Source: Ramlibacter alkalitolerans (GTDB lineage: Bacteria > Pseudomonadota > Gammaproteobacteria > Burkholderiales > Burkholderiaceae_C). From it: a stretch of 64,000 bases of DNA. The stretch is taken from contig NZ_JAEQND010000003.1 in assembly GCF_016722765.1 (NCBI RefSeq), positions 372,001 to 436,000 of the forward strand, read 5' to 3'. The position numbers and the translations under genes were made by a program. Of the stretch, positions 17,754 through 25,763 are shown piece after piece. Every line of letters starts with the position of its first letter. The stretch's first letter is position 1. The notes beneath the pieces were generated by a model that was not told where the DNA came from, did no database searches, and saw only the letters and a program-made list of their open reading frames with translations.

Positions 17754-18713
17754 ATGAACCGCCTGATCGCTCCCGCCGTCGCCGCCGTCCTGGCCACGGC
17801 AGCTCCGCTCGCCCTGGCTTACCCGGACAAGCCGATCACGATCGTGGTCCCCACTGCGCCGGGAGGCGGCAACGACGCCATGGCGCGGGTGATCGGCCAG
17901 AAGCTCGGCCCGCTGCTCGGCCAGACCGTGATCGTGGACAACCGCGCCGGAGCGAACGGCGCGATCGCGAGCGAGTTCGCCGCGCGGGCGCCCGCCGACG
18001 GCCACACGCTCATGTTCGGCTACGTGGCGACCCACGCGATGAACCCGGCGCTGCAGAAGCTTCGCTATGACCCGGTGGCGGATTTCGCCCCCGTGGGACT
18101 GGTGGGCTACTCCCCCACGCTCATGGTCGCGAACACCAGTGTGCAGGTGAAGGACGTCAAGGACCTGGTCGCCCAGCTCAAGGCCAAGCCTGACAAGTTC
18201 ACGTACGCGTCGGCGGGCAACGGCACGGCACCGCACTTCGCGGCGGAACTGTTCAAGCTGAATGCCGGCGTCGTCATGCTGGGCGCCCCGTACAAGGGTT
18301 CCGCGCCGGCGATCACGGACACCATCGGCGGGCAGACGCAGTTCATGTTCCCGAGCCTGTACACGGCGCTGCTGCACGTGAAGGCCGGCAAGCTGCGTGC
18401 ACTGGCCGTGGCTGGGCCCCAGCGTTCGCCCCTGCTGCCCGACGTTCCGACGCTGAAGGAGGCCGGGGTGGACGGCGTCGATGTCCGCCAGTGGTATGGG
18501 TTCTTCGTGCCCGCCAAGACACCCAGGCCCATCGTGGATCAGATCAACAAGGCCTTGAACCAGGTCCTTTCCGACAAGGAGGTGGTGAAGCGCCTGGCCG
18601 AACACGGGGCAGACGTCGAAACGAGCACGCCGGAGCAGTTCGGCGCCCTGGTGAAGAGCGAGCTCGTGAAGTGGAAGAGCGTGGTGCAGCGCGGGAAGCT
18701 GACCGCCGACTGA
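17754..18713 (+). CDS. Bug/TctC-family periplasmic solute-binding protein
   Basis: 319-aa tripartite-tricarboxylate-type binding protein. A signal peptide (MNRLIAPAVAAVLATAAPLA, cleavage after ALAY or nearby) is followed by YPDKPITIVVPTAPGGGNDA, the first Bug motif, and FAARAPADGHTLMFG, the second. The C-terminal motif is LRALAVAGPQRSPLLPDVPT. The start ATG 17754 has a strong AAGGAG site 8-9 nt upstream, so it can be translated alone even though the upstream isomerase frame runs into it. It would bind a carboxylate for uptake or sensing. No tctAB genes are adjacent. Confidence 0.93.
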   Translation: MNRLIAPAVAAVLATAAPLALAYPDKPITIVVPTAPGGGNDAMARVIGQKLGPLLGQTVIVDNRAGANGAIASEFAARAPADGHTLMFGYVATHAMNPALQKLRYDPVADFAPVGLVGYSPTLMVANTSVQVKDVKDLVAQLKAKPDKFTYASAGNGTAPHFAAELFKLNAGVVMLGAPYKGSAPAITDTIGGQTQFMFPSLYTALLHVKAGKLRALAVAGPQRSPLLPDVPTLKEAGVDGVDVRQWYGFFVPAKTPRPIVDQINKALNQVLSDKEVVKRLAEHGADVETSTPEQFGALVKSELVKWKSVVQRGKLTAD

Positions 18714-18730
18714 TGGACAGGAGCGCGAAC

Positions 18731-19588
18731 ATGGAAACGTCCCTGGACGAACTGCAGGCCTGGATCAGCCGGACCGAAACCGTCCGCGACACCATCGGTG
18801 CGACGCCCGTCAGGGCACTCGATGCGACCCTGGACCATCCGGCGCGGCCGGTGGAGCAGGGAACGGCGCTTCCTCCCTTGTGGCACTGGCTGTACTTCCT
18901 GCCCCTGCACCGGCAAAGCGAGATCGGCCCCGATGGGCACGCCAGGCGCGGCGGTTTCCTGCCGCCGGTGCCGCTGCCCCGGCGCATGTGGGCCGGCAGC
19001 CAGTTCGAGTTCCGCTCCCCGGTCCGGGTGGGCGACGCGGTGGAGCGGACGTCGACCATAGCCGACGTGACGCTGAAGGAAGGCCGCACCGGCAAGCTGG
19101 TGTTCGTCAAGGTGCGGCACGAGCTGCGCTGCAACGGGGCCGCCGATCCGGCCATCGTGGAGTTCCACGACATCGTCTACCGCGAGGCGAAGCGGCCCGG
19201 CGACGTCGAGCCGCCGCCGCAGCGCGCCGAGACCGGCAGCTGGCGTCGCGAGATCGTGCCCGACGACGTGCTGCTCTTCCGCTACTCGGCGCTCACCTTC
19301 AACGGCCACCGCATCCACTACGACCGCAAGTACGTGACCGAGGTCGAAGGCTACCCCGGGCTGGTCGTGCATGGGCCCCTGATCGCCACGCTGCTGATGG
19401 ATCTGCTGCGCCGGCAGGCACCCGGGGCCGAGGTCGCCCGCTTCGTCTTCAAGGCGGTGCGTCCGACCTTCGACCTGCACCCGTTCCACGTGAATGGCGA
19501 GCCTGCGGCGGACGGCAAGTCCGTTCGCCTGTGGGCCTCCGACCACGCGGGCTGGCTCACGATGGACGCGAGCGCCGTCCTGCGCTGA
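18731..19588 (+). CDS. MaoC/HTD2-type hydratase (FAS1-like dehydratase; mesaconyl-C4-CoA hydratase-like)
   Basis: 285-aa double hot-dog protein. The N-terminal half has PPLWHWLYFLPLHRQSEIGP and PRRMWAGSQFEFRSPVRVGD. The C-terminal half has the hydratase motif LTFNGHRIHYDRKYVTEVEG followed by YPGLVVHGPLIATLLMDLL. Relatives hydrate mesaconyl-C4-CoA or beta-unsaturated acyl thioesters. ATG 18731 is chosen for the AGGAG 8 nt upstream; ATG 18713 overlapping the Bug stop is also possible. It lies in an operon with a CoA-transferase, which would supply its CoA thioester substrate. Confidence 0.82.
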   Translation: METSLDELQAWISRTETVRDTIGATPVRALDATLDHPARPVEQGTALPPLWHWLYFLPLHRQSEIGPDGHARRGGFLPPVPLPRRMWAGSQFEFRSPVRVGDAVERTSTIADVTLKEGRTGKLVFVKVRHELRCNGAADPAIVEFHDIVYREAKRPGDVEPPPQRAETGSWRREIVPDDVLLFRYSALTFNGHRIHYDRKYVTEVEGYPGLVVHGPLIATLLMDLLRRQAPGAEVARFVFKAVRPTFDLHPFHVNGEPAADGKSVRLWASDHAGWLTMDASAVLR

Positions 19589-19622
19589 AGCGCTGCCACC
19601 ACTTCCTGAAAGGCAATCCACC

Positions 19623-20813
19623 ATGCAGCCGCTGAAGGGCCTGACCGTCGTCACCCTGGAACACGCCATCGCCGCGCCCTTCGCCACCCGCCAGCTGGCC
19701 GACCTCGGCGCCCGCGTCATCAAGATCGAGCGCCCCGGCTCGGGTGACTTCGCGCGCGGCTACGACCAGCGGGTGCGAGGCCTGGCTTCGCACTTCGTCT
19801 GGACCAACCGCTCCAAGGAAAGCCTGACGCTCGACGTCAAGAACCCCGAGGCCGCCAAGGTGCTCCAGCGGCTCGTGATCGAGAAGGCCGATGTCGTGGT
19901 GCAGAACCTGGCCCCCGGGGCCGCTGCGCGCCTGGGCCTGGGCTACGAGCAGCTCGCGCCGCGCAAGCCGGGACTGATCGTGTGCGACATCTCGGGCTAT
20001 GGCGACGACCCGCGGAACCCGGGCCCGTACCGCGACAGGAAGGCGTATGACCTGCTGATCCAGAGCGAGGCCGGCTTCGTGTCGGTCACGGGCACGGCCG
20101 AAGAGCCGTGCAAGGCGGGCCCGTCGATCGCGGACATCGCTGCGGGCATGTACGCCTACACCAACATCCTGGCGGCCCTGTTGCAGCGCGCACAGACCGG
20201 CAAGGGCCAGCGGATCGACATCTCGATGCTGGAATCGCTCGCCGAGTGGACCAGCTACCCGCTCTACTACGCCTTCGACGGTGCCGAGCCGCCGCCGCGC
20301 ACCGGCGCCAGCCACGCCACGATCTACCCCTATGGCCCGTTTCCCGCCGGAGACGGCGGTGTGGTGATGCTGGGGCTGCAGAACGAGCGGGAGTGGGGCG
20401 CGTTCTGCGAGAAGGTCCTGCTGCAACCCGGGCTGGCCACGGACCCGCGCTTCACCGCCAACTACAAGCGGGTGGCGGAGCGCGAGGCGCTGCGCGCGAT
20501 CATCGTCGAGGCGTTTGCATCGCTGTCGCTTGCGCAGGTGCTCGAACGGCTGGAAGCGGCACAGATCGCGAACGCGCAGGTCAACACGATGCGCGACGTG
20601 TGGGCGCATCCGCAGATGAAGGCGCGCGGCCGCTGGACGGAGGTCGGGTCGCCGCAGGGCCCCTTGCCCGCCATGCTGCCGCCCGGGAGCTGGGACGTGG
20701 GGCCCCGCATGGATCCGGTTCCCGCGCTCGGCGAACACACCGAGGCGATCCTCGCGGAGCTGGGCTACAACGCCACCCAGATCGCGGCGCTGCGCGCAGT
20801 GCAGGCGGTCTGA
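19623..20813 (+). CDS. CaiB/BaiF family (class III) CoA-transferase
   Basis: 396-aa CoA-transferase. Motifs are LKGLTVVTLEHAIAAPFATR, LADLGARVIKIERPGSGDFA, the catalytic Asp region (FVWTNRSKESLTLDVKNPEA; PSIADIAAGMYAYTNILAAL) and the C-terminal AQIANAQVNTMRDVWAHPQM. Class III enzymes move CoA between acids such as succinyl-CoA and a dicarboxylate. The start ATG 19623 follows an AAGG site. It sits 34 bp after the hydratase and 63 bp before the lyase, which fits a catabolic operon that activates an organic acid to its CoA ester. Confidence 0.9.
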   Translation: MQPLKGLTVVTLEHAIAAPFATRQLADLGARVIKIERPGSGDFARGYDQRVRGLASHFVWTNRSKESLTLDVKNPEAAKVLQRLVIEKADVVVQNLAPGAAARLGLGYEQLAPRKPGLIVCDISGYGDDPRNPGPYRDRKAYDLLIQSEAGFVSVTGTAEEPCKAGPSIADIAAGMYAYTNILAALLQRAQTGKGQRIDISMLESLAEWTSYPLYYAFDGAEPPPRTGASHATIYPYGPFPAGDGGVVMLGLQNEREWGAFCEKVLLQPGLATDPRFTANYKRVAEREALRAIIVEAFASLSLAQVLERLEAAQIANAQVNTMRDVWAHPQMKARGRWTEVGSPQGPLPAMLPPGSWDVGPRMDPVPALGEHTEAILAELGYNATQIAALRAVQAV

Positions 20814-20876
20814 AGCGAAGGCACCCTGGCGCGACCGATTTTCCTTCTTCGACGACTTCACCGAGAGACAAGCACC

Positions 20877-22223
20877 ATGGCCTCAGCCATCATCGACTCG
20901 CGCATCTTCGGCGACATGTTCAGCGACGCGCGCATGCGCGAGGTGTGGTCCGACGAGAACCGGACTTCGAAGTACCTCGACATCGAGCGCGCCCTGGCCA
21001 AGGTGCAGGGGGCGCTCGGCATCATCCCGAAGGAAGCCGCCGCCGAGATCGTGAAGAACTGCGAGCTGTCGCAGATCGACTGGGTCAAGCTCAAGGCGAA
21101 AACCGAGCAGATCGGCTACCCCATCATCGCCGTCGTCAACCAGATCAACGCCAACTGCAGGGACGGGCTGGGCGAGTTCTGCCACTGGGGCGCCACCACC
21201 CAGGACATCACCGACACCGCGACCGTGCTGCAGATCCGCGAAAGCCTGGCGCTCGTGGAGCAGGACCTCGACGAGATCGGCGACGCGCTGGCAACGCTGG
21301 CGCGCAAGTACCGCGACACGCCCATCATCGGACGCTCCAACCTGCAGCAGGCCACGCCCATCACCTTCGGCTACAAGATGGCATCCATCCTGGCGGGCAT
21401 CGACCGGCACCGGGAGCGACTGCAGCAGCTCAAGCCGCGGGTGCTCGTGGGCGAGTTCGGGGGCGCCTCGGGAACGCTCTCCTCGCTGGAACGGGGCGCG
21501 ATGGAGACCCAGGCGGCGCTGATGAAGGAGCTGGGCCTCGCGCAGCCCCTGATCTCCTGGCACACGGTGCGGGACACCATCGCCGAAGTGGGCGCCTTCC
21601 TGGGGCTGGTGGGCGGCTCGCTCGGCAAGATCGCGATGGACGTCAAGCTGTTGATGCAGACCGAAGTCGCGGAAGTGTTCGAACCCTTCGCGCCCGGGCG
21701 CGGCTCGTCCTCCACGATGCCGCAGAAGCGCAACCCCATTTCGTGCCTGTACATCCACGCCAACATCTCCGTCGCGCGCCAGCACGCCGCCGCGCTGATG
21801 GACGCCATGGTGGCCGACCACGAGCGGTCCACCGGGCCCTGGGAGATCGAATGGGTGGCGCTGCCGGAGATCTTCTGCCTGATGTCCGGGGCGCTGAAGC
21901 AGGCGAAGTTCGTGCTCAAGGGACTGGAAGTCGACGCCACGCGCATGCGCGCGAACATCGACATGACGAACGGCCTCGTCATGTCGGAGGCGGTCATGAT
22001 GGGCCTGGGTCCCTACATCGGCCGTGAGTACGCCCACGACTTGGTCTACGACCTCTGCCGCCAGGCCCTCACAGAGAACCGGCCGCTCATCGAGATCCTG
22101 GCCGCCCACCCAGAAATTTCGAAGCACGTCACCCGGGCCCAGCTCGACGGGTTCTGCGATCCCGGCAAGAACCTGGGCCAGGCCGGCGTGATGGTCGACC
22201 GCGTGCTTGCCCACCGCGGCTGA
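20877..22223 (+). CDS. Adenylosuccinate lyase / 3-carboxymuconate cycloisomerase (PcaB)-like lyase
   Basis: 448-aa member of the fumarase/aspartase superfamily. It carries the signature GSSSTMPQKRNPIS, the upstream helix motif HWGATTQDITDTATVLQIRE, and WHTVRDTIAEVGAFLGLVGG. It resembles PcaB and adenylosuccinate lyases more than fumarase, but no purine or protocatechuate genes are nearby. In this operon it more likely cleaves or cyclises a dicarboxylate substrate shared with the isomerase, hydratase and CoA-transferase. The exact reaction is unknown. Confidence 0.82.
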   Translation: MASAIIDSRIFGDMFSDARMREVWSDENRTSKYLDIERALAKVQGALGIIPKEAAAEIVKNCELSQIDWVKLKAKTEQIGYPIIAVVNQINANCRDGLGEFCHWGATTQDITDTATVLQIRESLALVEQDLDEIGDALATLARKYRDTPIIGRSNLQQATPITFGYKMASILAGIDRHRERLQQLKPRVLVGEFGGASGTLSSLERGAMETQAALMKELGLAQPLISWHTVRDTIAEVGAFLGLVGGSLGKIAMDVKLLMQTEVAEVFEPFAPGRGSSSTMPQKRNPISCLYIHANISVARQHAAALMDAMVADHERSTGPWEIEWVALPEIFCLMSGALKQAKFVLKGLEVDATRMRANIDMTNGLVMSEAVMMGLGPYIGREYAHDLVYDLCRQALTENRPLIEILAAHPEISKHVTRAQLDGFCDPGKNLGQAGVMVDRVLAHRG

Positions 22224-22545
22224 CGACGCCGACGATCCGAAATGCCATGAAGGCGCGCGCCCGCCGCGGCGCGCCGCCTTCGTGCGCGCCATCGACCGAG
22301 GAGACCCATCGTGAGAATCGCCAAGCCCTTCAAGCTGCTGTACGTCCGGGACTGTTCTTCGCGCTGACGATCCTGGCGCGGTCAGTGAGTCCCGATCGAG
22401 GCTGTGTCCGCAGTCCGTGTCTCCGAAACCGTTCTACCCCGTCGAAGGCATTGACGCACCCTGCCCACGGGAATACAAGAATTTGCGGGCAGGCGCGTGT
22501 TCGCCTGCCGCTGCATCCCTTCAACCCCTGGCGATGGAGGTAGCG
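22224..22545 (+). other. 322-bp gap with GC-rich hairpin and a truncated-looking mini-ORF
   Basis: Just after the lyase there is an imperfect GC-rich hairpin (GGCGCGC ... GCGCGCC, around 22252-22277) without a T-run. Then comes a good ribosome site, GAGGAG (22299-22304), followed by GTG 22311 opening an 18-codon frame (MRIAKPFKLLYVRDCSSR, stop at 22367). This looks like the start of a lost gene. Nothing else is recognised up to the next gene. Confidence 0.4.
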
Positions 22546-22896
22546 ATGAGCGCAAATGCAGTCCTTTTCGGCTGGAACCGGTCTCTCCCCGGGCGCGAGC
22601 AGTTCAGCGCAGCCCACTTCCAGGATTTCAGCGCCTACCTGCAGCAGCAGGTTGCCGCCGGCACCGTGGAGTCTTTCGAGCCCGTGCTCATCGAACCCCA
22701 TGGGGGTGCGTTCAACGGCTTCTTCCTGATCAAGGGGACGCCCCATCAATTGAGCACGCTCACCGGCTCACCGGACTGGGTGCAGCACCTCATTCGCGCC
22801 GACCTTCACCTGCAAGGCGCATCCGTCCTGCGGGGGGTCGTGGGCACGGCGGTGACCGAGCGCATGGGGATGTGGGTCCAGGCCCTGCCCAAGTAG
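22546..22896 (+). CDS. Conserved small hypothetical protein (116 aa)
   Basis: Unknown function. The start ATG 22546 has an excellent GGAGG 5-6 nt upstream. Visible are MSANAVLFGWNRSLPGREQF, LQQQVAAGTVESFEPVLIEP, GAFNGFFLIKGTPHQL and a C-terminal VTERMGMWVQALPK. The alternation of strands and helices is like small alpha-beta ferredoxin-fold (YCII/antibiotic monooxygenase-like) proteins, which is a guess from pattern. The last 129 bp overlap the 3' end of the convergent helicase gene. I see no signal peptide or membrane helix. Confidence 0.65.
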   Translation: MSANAVLFGWNRSLPGREQFSAAHFQDFSAYLQQQVAAGTVESFEPVLIEPHGGAFNGFFLIKGTPHQLSTLTGSPDWVQHLIRADLHLQGASVLRGVVGTAVTERMGMWVQALPK

Positions 22897-25173
22897 GCGG
22901 GCCTGCTGGGGCGCCTCCGGATCCATCCGCCACCACGCAGGCAGGAGCTCGCGGACGGCGCGCCGCGAAAAGCGGTCGTCGATCAGGACCACGATGCCAC
23001 GATCCTCGTGCGTGCGGATCACCCGGCCGGCGGCCTGCACCACCTTCTGCAAGCCCGGGACGAGGTACGCATAGTCGTAGCCTGCGCCGAAGAGCGTGTC
23101 CAGGCACGCCCGCAGCTGCTCGTTGCGGGCGTTCACCTGTGGCAGTCCGAGCGTCGCGACGAACGCGCCGACCAGCCGGTCGCCGCGCAGGTCGATGCCT
23201 TCGCCGAAGCTGCCCCCGAGCACGGCGAAGCCGACGCCGGCGCCGCCAGGAACGAATCGCTCCAGGAACTCCCGGCGCTGGCCCTCGTCCATGCCCCGGG
23301 CCTGCTCCCACACGGGAACGTCTGGGTGGCGGCGGCGGAATTCGGATGCGACCAGCGCCAGGTAGTCGAAGCTGCTGAAGAACGCGAGGTAGTTGCCCGG
23401 AGCGGCGTGGTATTGCCGCCCGATGAGACCTGCAATCGGTTCGGCAGATGCTTGCCGGTGGCGATAACGCGTGGAGATCGAGCTCACCACCTGCACCTGC
23501 AGCTGATCGGGCCTGAAGGGGGACTCCACGTCCATCCACACCGTGTCCGCGGGCAGGCCCAGCAGGTCGATGGCGTAGCGCGGCGGACTGAGCGTGGCGG
23601 AAAAGAGGGTGACGGTGCGCGCGGCCGCCAGGTGCGGCCGCAGGAACGGGGCGGGCACCAGGTTCTGGATGCGCAGGGTGCCCGATGGCCGGCCGCGCGG
23701 CACGACCTCCTCCTCCAGCTCCAGCACGGAATGCGAGCCGAAGCTCTCGGCGCGCCGGACGAACGCGAGCAGGTCGAAATAGAACTGCTGCAGCCCGCTG
23801 GTGTCGCCCCCCTGGTGGGGCGTCGCCTCGGCGAAGTGCGCCTCCAGGGCCTCGGCCGCGTGTTGCAGCGCCGCGACCAGGGCGGAGGGCAGCGCGGCCA
23901 CCGGTGCGGCGGCCTGCACCCGCCGCATTGCGTTCCAGTGCCGGTTGACGCGGTCGAAAGCGGTGCGCACAGGCGCCGGCGCGCCGATGCGCGCGCTGCG
24001 CAGTGCCGACTGCGTCAGCGAAGCCGAGTACATGGCCCGCGCGCGCTCGACCAGGTTGTGCGCTTCGTCCGCGAGCACGCCGACGTTCCACTCGTTGGCC
24101 ACCGTCAGCGCGTGCAGCAGGGCGCTGCCGTCGAAGTAGTAGTTGTAGTCTCCCACGACGAGGTCTGCCCACTGCACCAGTTCCTGCGCCAGGTAGTACG
24201 GGCAGACCTCGTGCGCGAGCGCGATGCGGCGCAGCGTCGCCGTGTCCATCGGGCCGGCGATGGCTTGCGCGCGTGCCGCAGGCAGGCGGTCATAGAAGCC
24301 GCGGGCCAGGGGACACGATTCCCCGTGGCAGGCCTTGTCGCGATGCTCGCAGGCCTTGTCGCGCGCCGTGATTTCGACGACGCGCAAGCGCGCGGGCCCT
24401 GCGCCGCGCACCAGCAGCGCAGCGGCGTCGAGCGCCAGCTGCCGGCCCGTCGACTTCGCCGTCAGGTAGAAGACCTTGTGCAGCCCGTACCGCGGCGCCG
24501 CGCGCAGCATGGCGAACAGCGTGGCCACCGTCTTGCCGATGCCGGTGGGGGCCTGGGCCAGCACGCAGCGGCGGGTGGCAGCCCCCTTGTAGACGGCCTC
24601 GGCGAGCTCGCGCTGGCCCTGGCGGAAGGATGCGTGAGGGAAGGGCAGCGTGGACAGGAGCTGGTCGCGTGCTTCGCGGTGCGCCAGTTCCTGCCCCGCC
24701 CAGGCGAGGAATGCGGCGCACCGCGCCTCGAAGAAGCCGCGCAGTTCTTCCGCCGAGTGCGTCTCCACCAGGATCGTCTCCTGGCCGGAGCGCAGGTCGA
24801 AGTAGACCAGTGCGACTTCCAGGCTCGCCAGCCCGCGTTCCCGGCACAGCAGCCAGCCGTAGACCTTGGCCTGCGCCCAGTGCAGTGCACGATGATTCGC
24901 CGGCTGCCGCGCCAGGTCGCCCCGGTGCGTCTTGATCTCCTCGAGGCGGTTGCGTGCCGGGTCGTAGCCGTCCGCCCGTCCGCGGACCGTGAGCTGCTCG
25001 AACTCGCCGCGCAGGGGGATCTCGGTCTCATAGCCGCTGCCGCGCCGTGCGGCCACTTGCTGGTGCCCCGCGATGCCTTCCTGCGCCGTCGGTGCCGGGG
25101 TGAACCGCAGGTCCAGGTCCCCGGCCTTGGCAGTGAATGCGCACAAGCTGCGGACCGCCACTGAATACTGCAT
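22768..25173 (-). CDS. PD-(D/E)XK nuclease-fused Rad3/DinG-type DNA helicase
   Basis: 801 aa from ATG 25173. The N-terminal part carries a Cas4/RecB-like nuclease motif set: TVRGRADGYDP (D68), LEEIKTHRGD (E79, K81) and HWAQAKVYGWLL (Q101, Y105). The helicase part has Walker A AQAPTGIGKT (207-215 region), four cysteines for an Fe-S cluster (C275, C282, C287, C324), DEAH at 369-372, and the C-terminal VPGLQKVVQAAGRVIRTHED of XPD/DinG helicases. The family unwinds 5'-to-3' at damage or R-loops. ATG 25173 is chosen because codons further upstream are Arg/Pro-rich and do not resemble the family. Its 3' end overlaps the convergent gene by 129 bp. Confidence 0.88.
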   Translation of the reverse strand: MQYSVAVRSLCAFTAKAGDLDLRFTPAPTAQEGIAGHQQVAARRGSGYETEIPLRGEFEQLTVRGRADGYDPARNRLEEIKTHRGDLARQPANHRALHWAQAKVYGWLLCRERGLASLEVALVYFDLRSGQETILVETHSAEELRGFFEARCAAFLAWAGQELAHREARDQLLSTLPFPHASFRQGQRELAEAVYKGAATRRCVLAQAPTGIGKTVATLFAMLRAAPRYGLHKVFYLTAKSTGRQLALDAAALLVRGAGPARLRVVEITARDKACEHRDKACHGESCPLARGFYDRLPAARAQAIAGPMDTATLRRIALAHEVCPYYLAQELVQWADLVVGDYNYYFDGSALLHALTVANEWNVGVLADEAHNLVERARAMYSASLTQSALRSARIGAPAPVRTAFDRVNRHWNAMRRVQAAAPVAALPSALVAALQHAAEALEAHFAEATPHQGGDTSGLQQFYFDLLAFVRRAESFGSHSVLELEEEVVPRGRPSGTLRIQNLVPAPFLRPHLAAARTVTLFSATLSPPRYAIDLLGLPADTVWMDVESPFRPDQLQVQVVSSISTRYRHRQASAEPIAGLIGRQYHAAPGNYLAFFSSFDYLALVASEFRRRHPDVPVWEQARGMDEGQRREFLERFVPGGAGVGFAVLGGSFGEGIDLRGDRLVGAFVATLGLPQVNARNEQLRACLDTLFGAGYDYAYLVPGLQKVVQAAGRVIRTHEDRGIVVLIDDRFSRRAVRELLPAWWRMDPEAPQQARLLGQGLDPHPHALGHRRAHDPPQDGCALQVKVGANEVLHPVR

Positions 25174-25464
25174 CGGCCGATCGTAACTGGTGGCCGGCGC
25201 TCCTTGTCCAGACGGCTTTCGCGCCCTGGATGCCGGCGCGTTGCGCGTCAATCGTCGAGCCGCATGCCGCACGCGGTGAGACGCTCCAGTCGGCCGTCGG
25301 CGGGGGCGCAACGTCCTGGCTCTGGCGTCAGGGGTATTCGCCCAAGGCCAGGTGGGCGGCGTTTTGCGGCGGTGATGCAGCAGGCGTGATTGCTTCTCCT
25401 GCAGGGCGGATGTCTGCTTGCGGACAAAAGCGCAGTGACGGCGAAAGGCCCGCCCCGAAATGAC

Positions 25465-25498
25465 GCGGGCGCTGTCCACGAAGAGTGGAAGCGCCCGC
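25465..25498. terminator. Strong stem-loop downstream of the 15-codon ORF
   Basis: GCGGGCGCT pairs with AGCGCCCGC, and TCCAC pairs with GTGGA inside it, with a one-base bulge and the loop GAAGA. The total stem is 14 bp. On the minus strand the hairpin begins 20 nt after the stop of the small ORF and is followed by a short T-run (CATTT), so it is a plausible terminator for that unit. It is symmetric and could act for either strand. Confidence 0.65.
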
Positions 25499-25518
25499 GG
25501 GTCTGGTCGAGACCTTGG

Positions 25519-25566
25519 CTACATCACGTAGGGAAGATCCCTCTCGGACCAAGAGAATGAAGACAT
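25519..25566 (-). CDS. Candidate 15-aa small protein with near-perfect Shine-Dalgarno
   Basis: On the minus strand AAGGAGGTGAT (25567-25577) directly precedes ATG 25566. The 15 codons read MSSFSWSERDLPYVM and end in TAG. The ribosome site is complementary to essentially the whole 16S 3' tail, which is rare in this GC-rich genome. A hairpin follows 20 nt after the stop, so the unit looks like a self-contained small gene or a dual-function small RNA. No family is recognised. It might be a regulatory leader, but the next gene on that strand (helicase) begins about 350 bp away beyond the hairpin. Confidence 0.5.
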   Translation of the reverse strand: MSSFSWSERDLPYVM

Positions 25567-25646
25567 ATCACCTCCTTTCGTAGCTGCCAATGGACCTCCA
25601 TCCTACCTGAAGACAAAGGGGGCGAAGATCGCCGGGCGGTTCGCGC

Positions 25647-25692
25647 CTGTCACACCTGCTGTCACAGCCGCGTCCCGCAGTGACGCGGTGAC
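25647..25692 (+). promoter_or_regulatory. Candidate AcoR upstream activator sites
   Basis: CTGTCACA occurs twice (25647-25654 and 25659-25666, 12 bp apart). It is followed by two inverted copies of its core, GTGAC, at 25680-25684 and 25688-25692. The cluster is about 75-120 bp upstream of the candidate sigma-54 promoter, the usual distance for an enhancer-binding protein such as AcoR. The link to AcoR is inferred. Confidence 0.45.
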
Positions 25693-25763
25693 CAGACCGG
25701 TCCTGCGCCGCTCCCCCACCCGGCACGCGCCGCCGCGTGGGGCCGGCCTTCCGGGGCACCCGG

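Noticed and set aside
25174-25479. Upstream extension of the helicase frame to 25479
   Set aside because: The composition is Arg/Pro/Ala-rich and unlike the family; ATG 25173 (MQYSVAVRSL) fits better.
25561-25580. The plus-strand string ATCACCTCCTTTC looks like the 3' end of a 16S rRNA gene
   Set aside because: The bases before it do not match 16S and no rRNA operon is near; it is better explained as a ribosome site on the minus strand.
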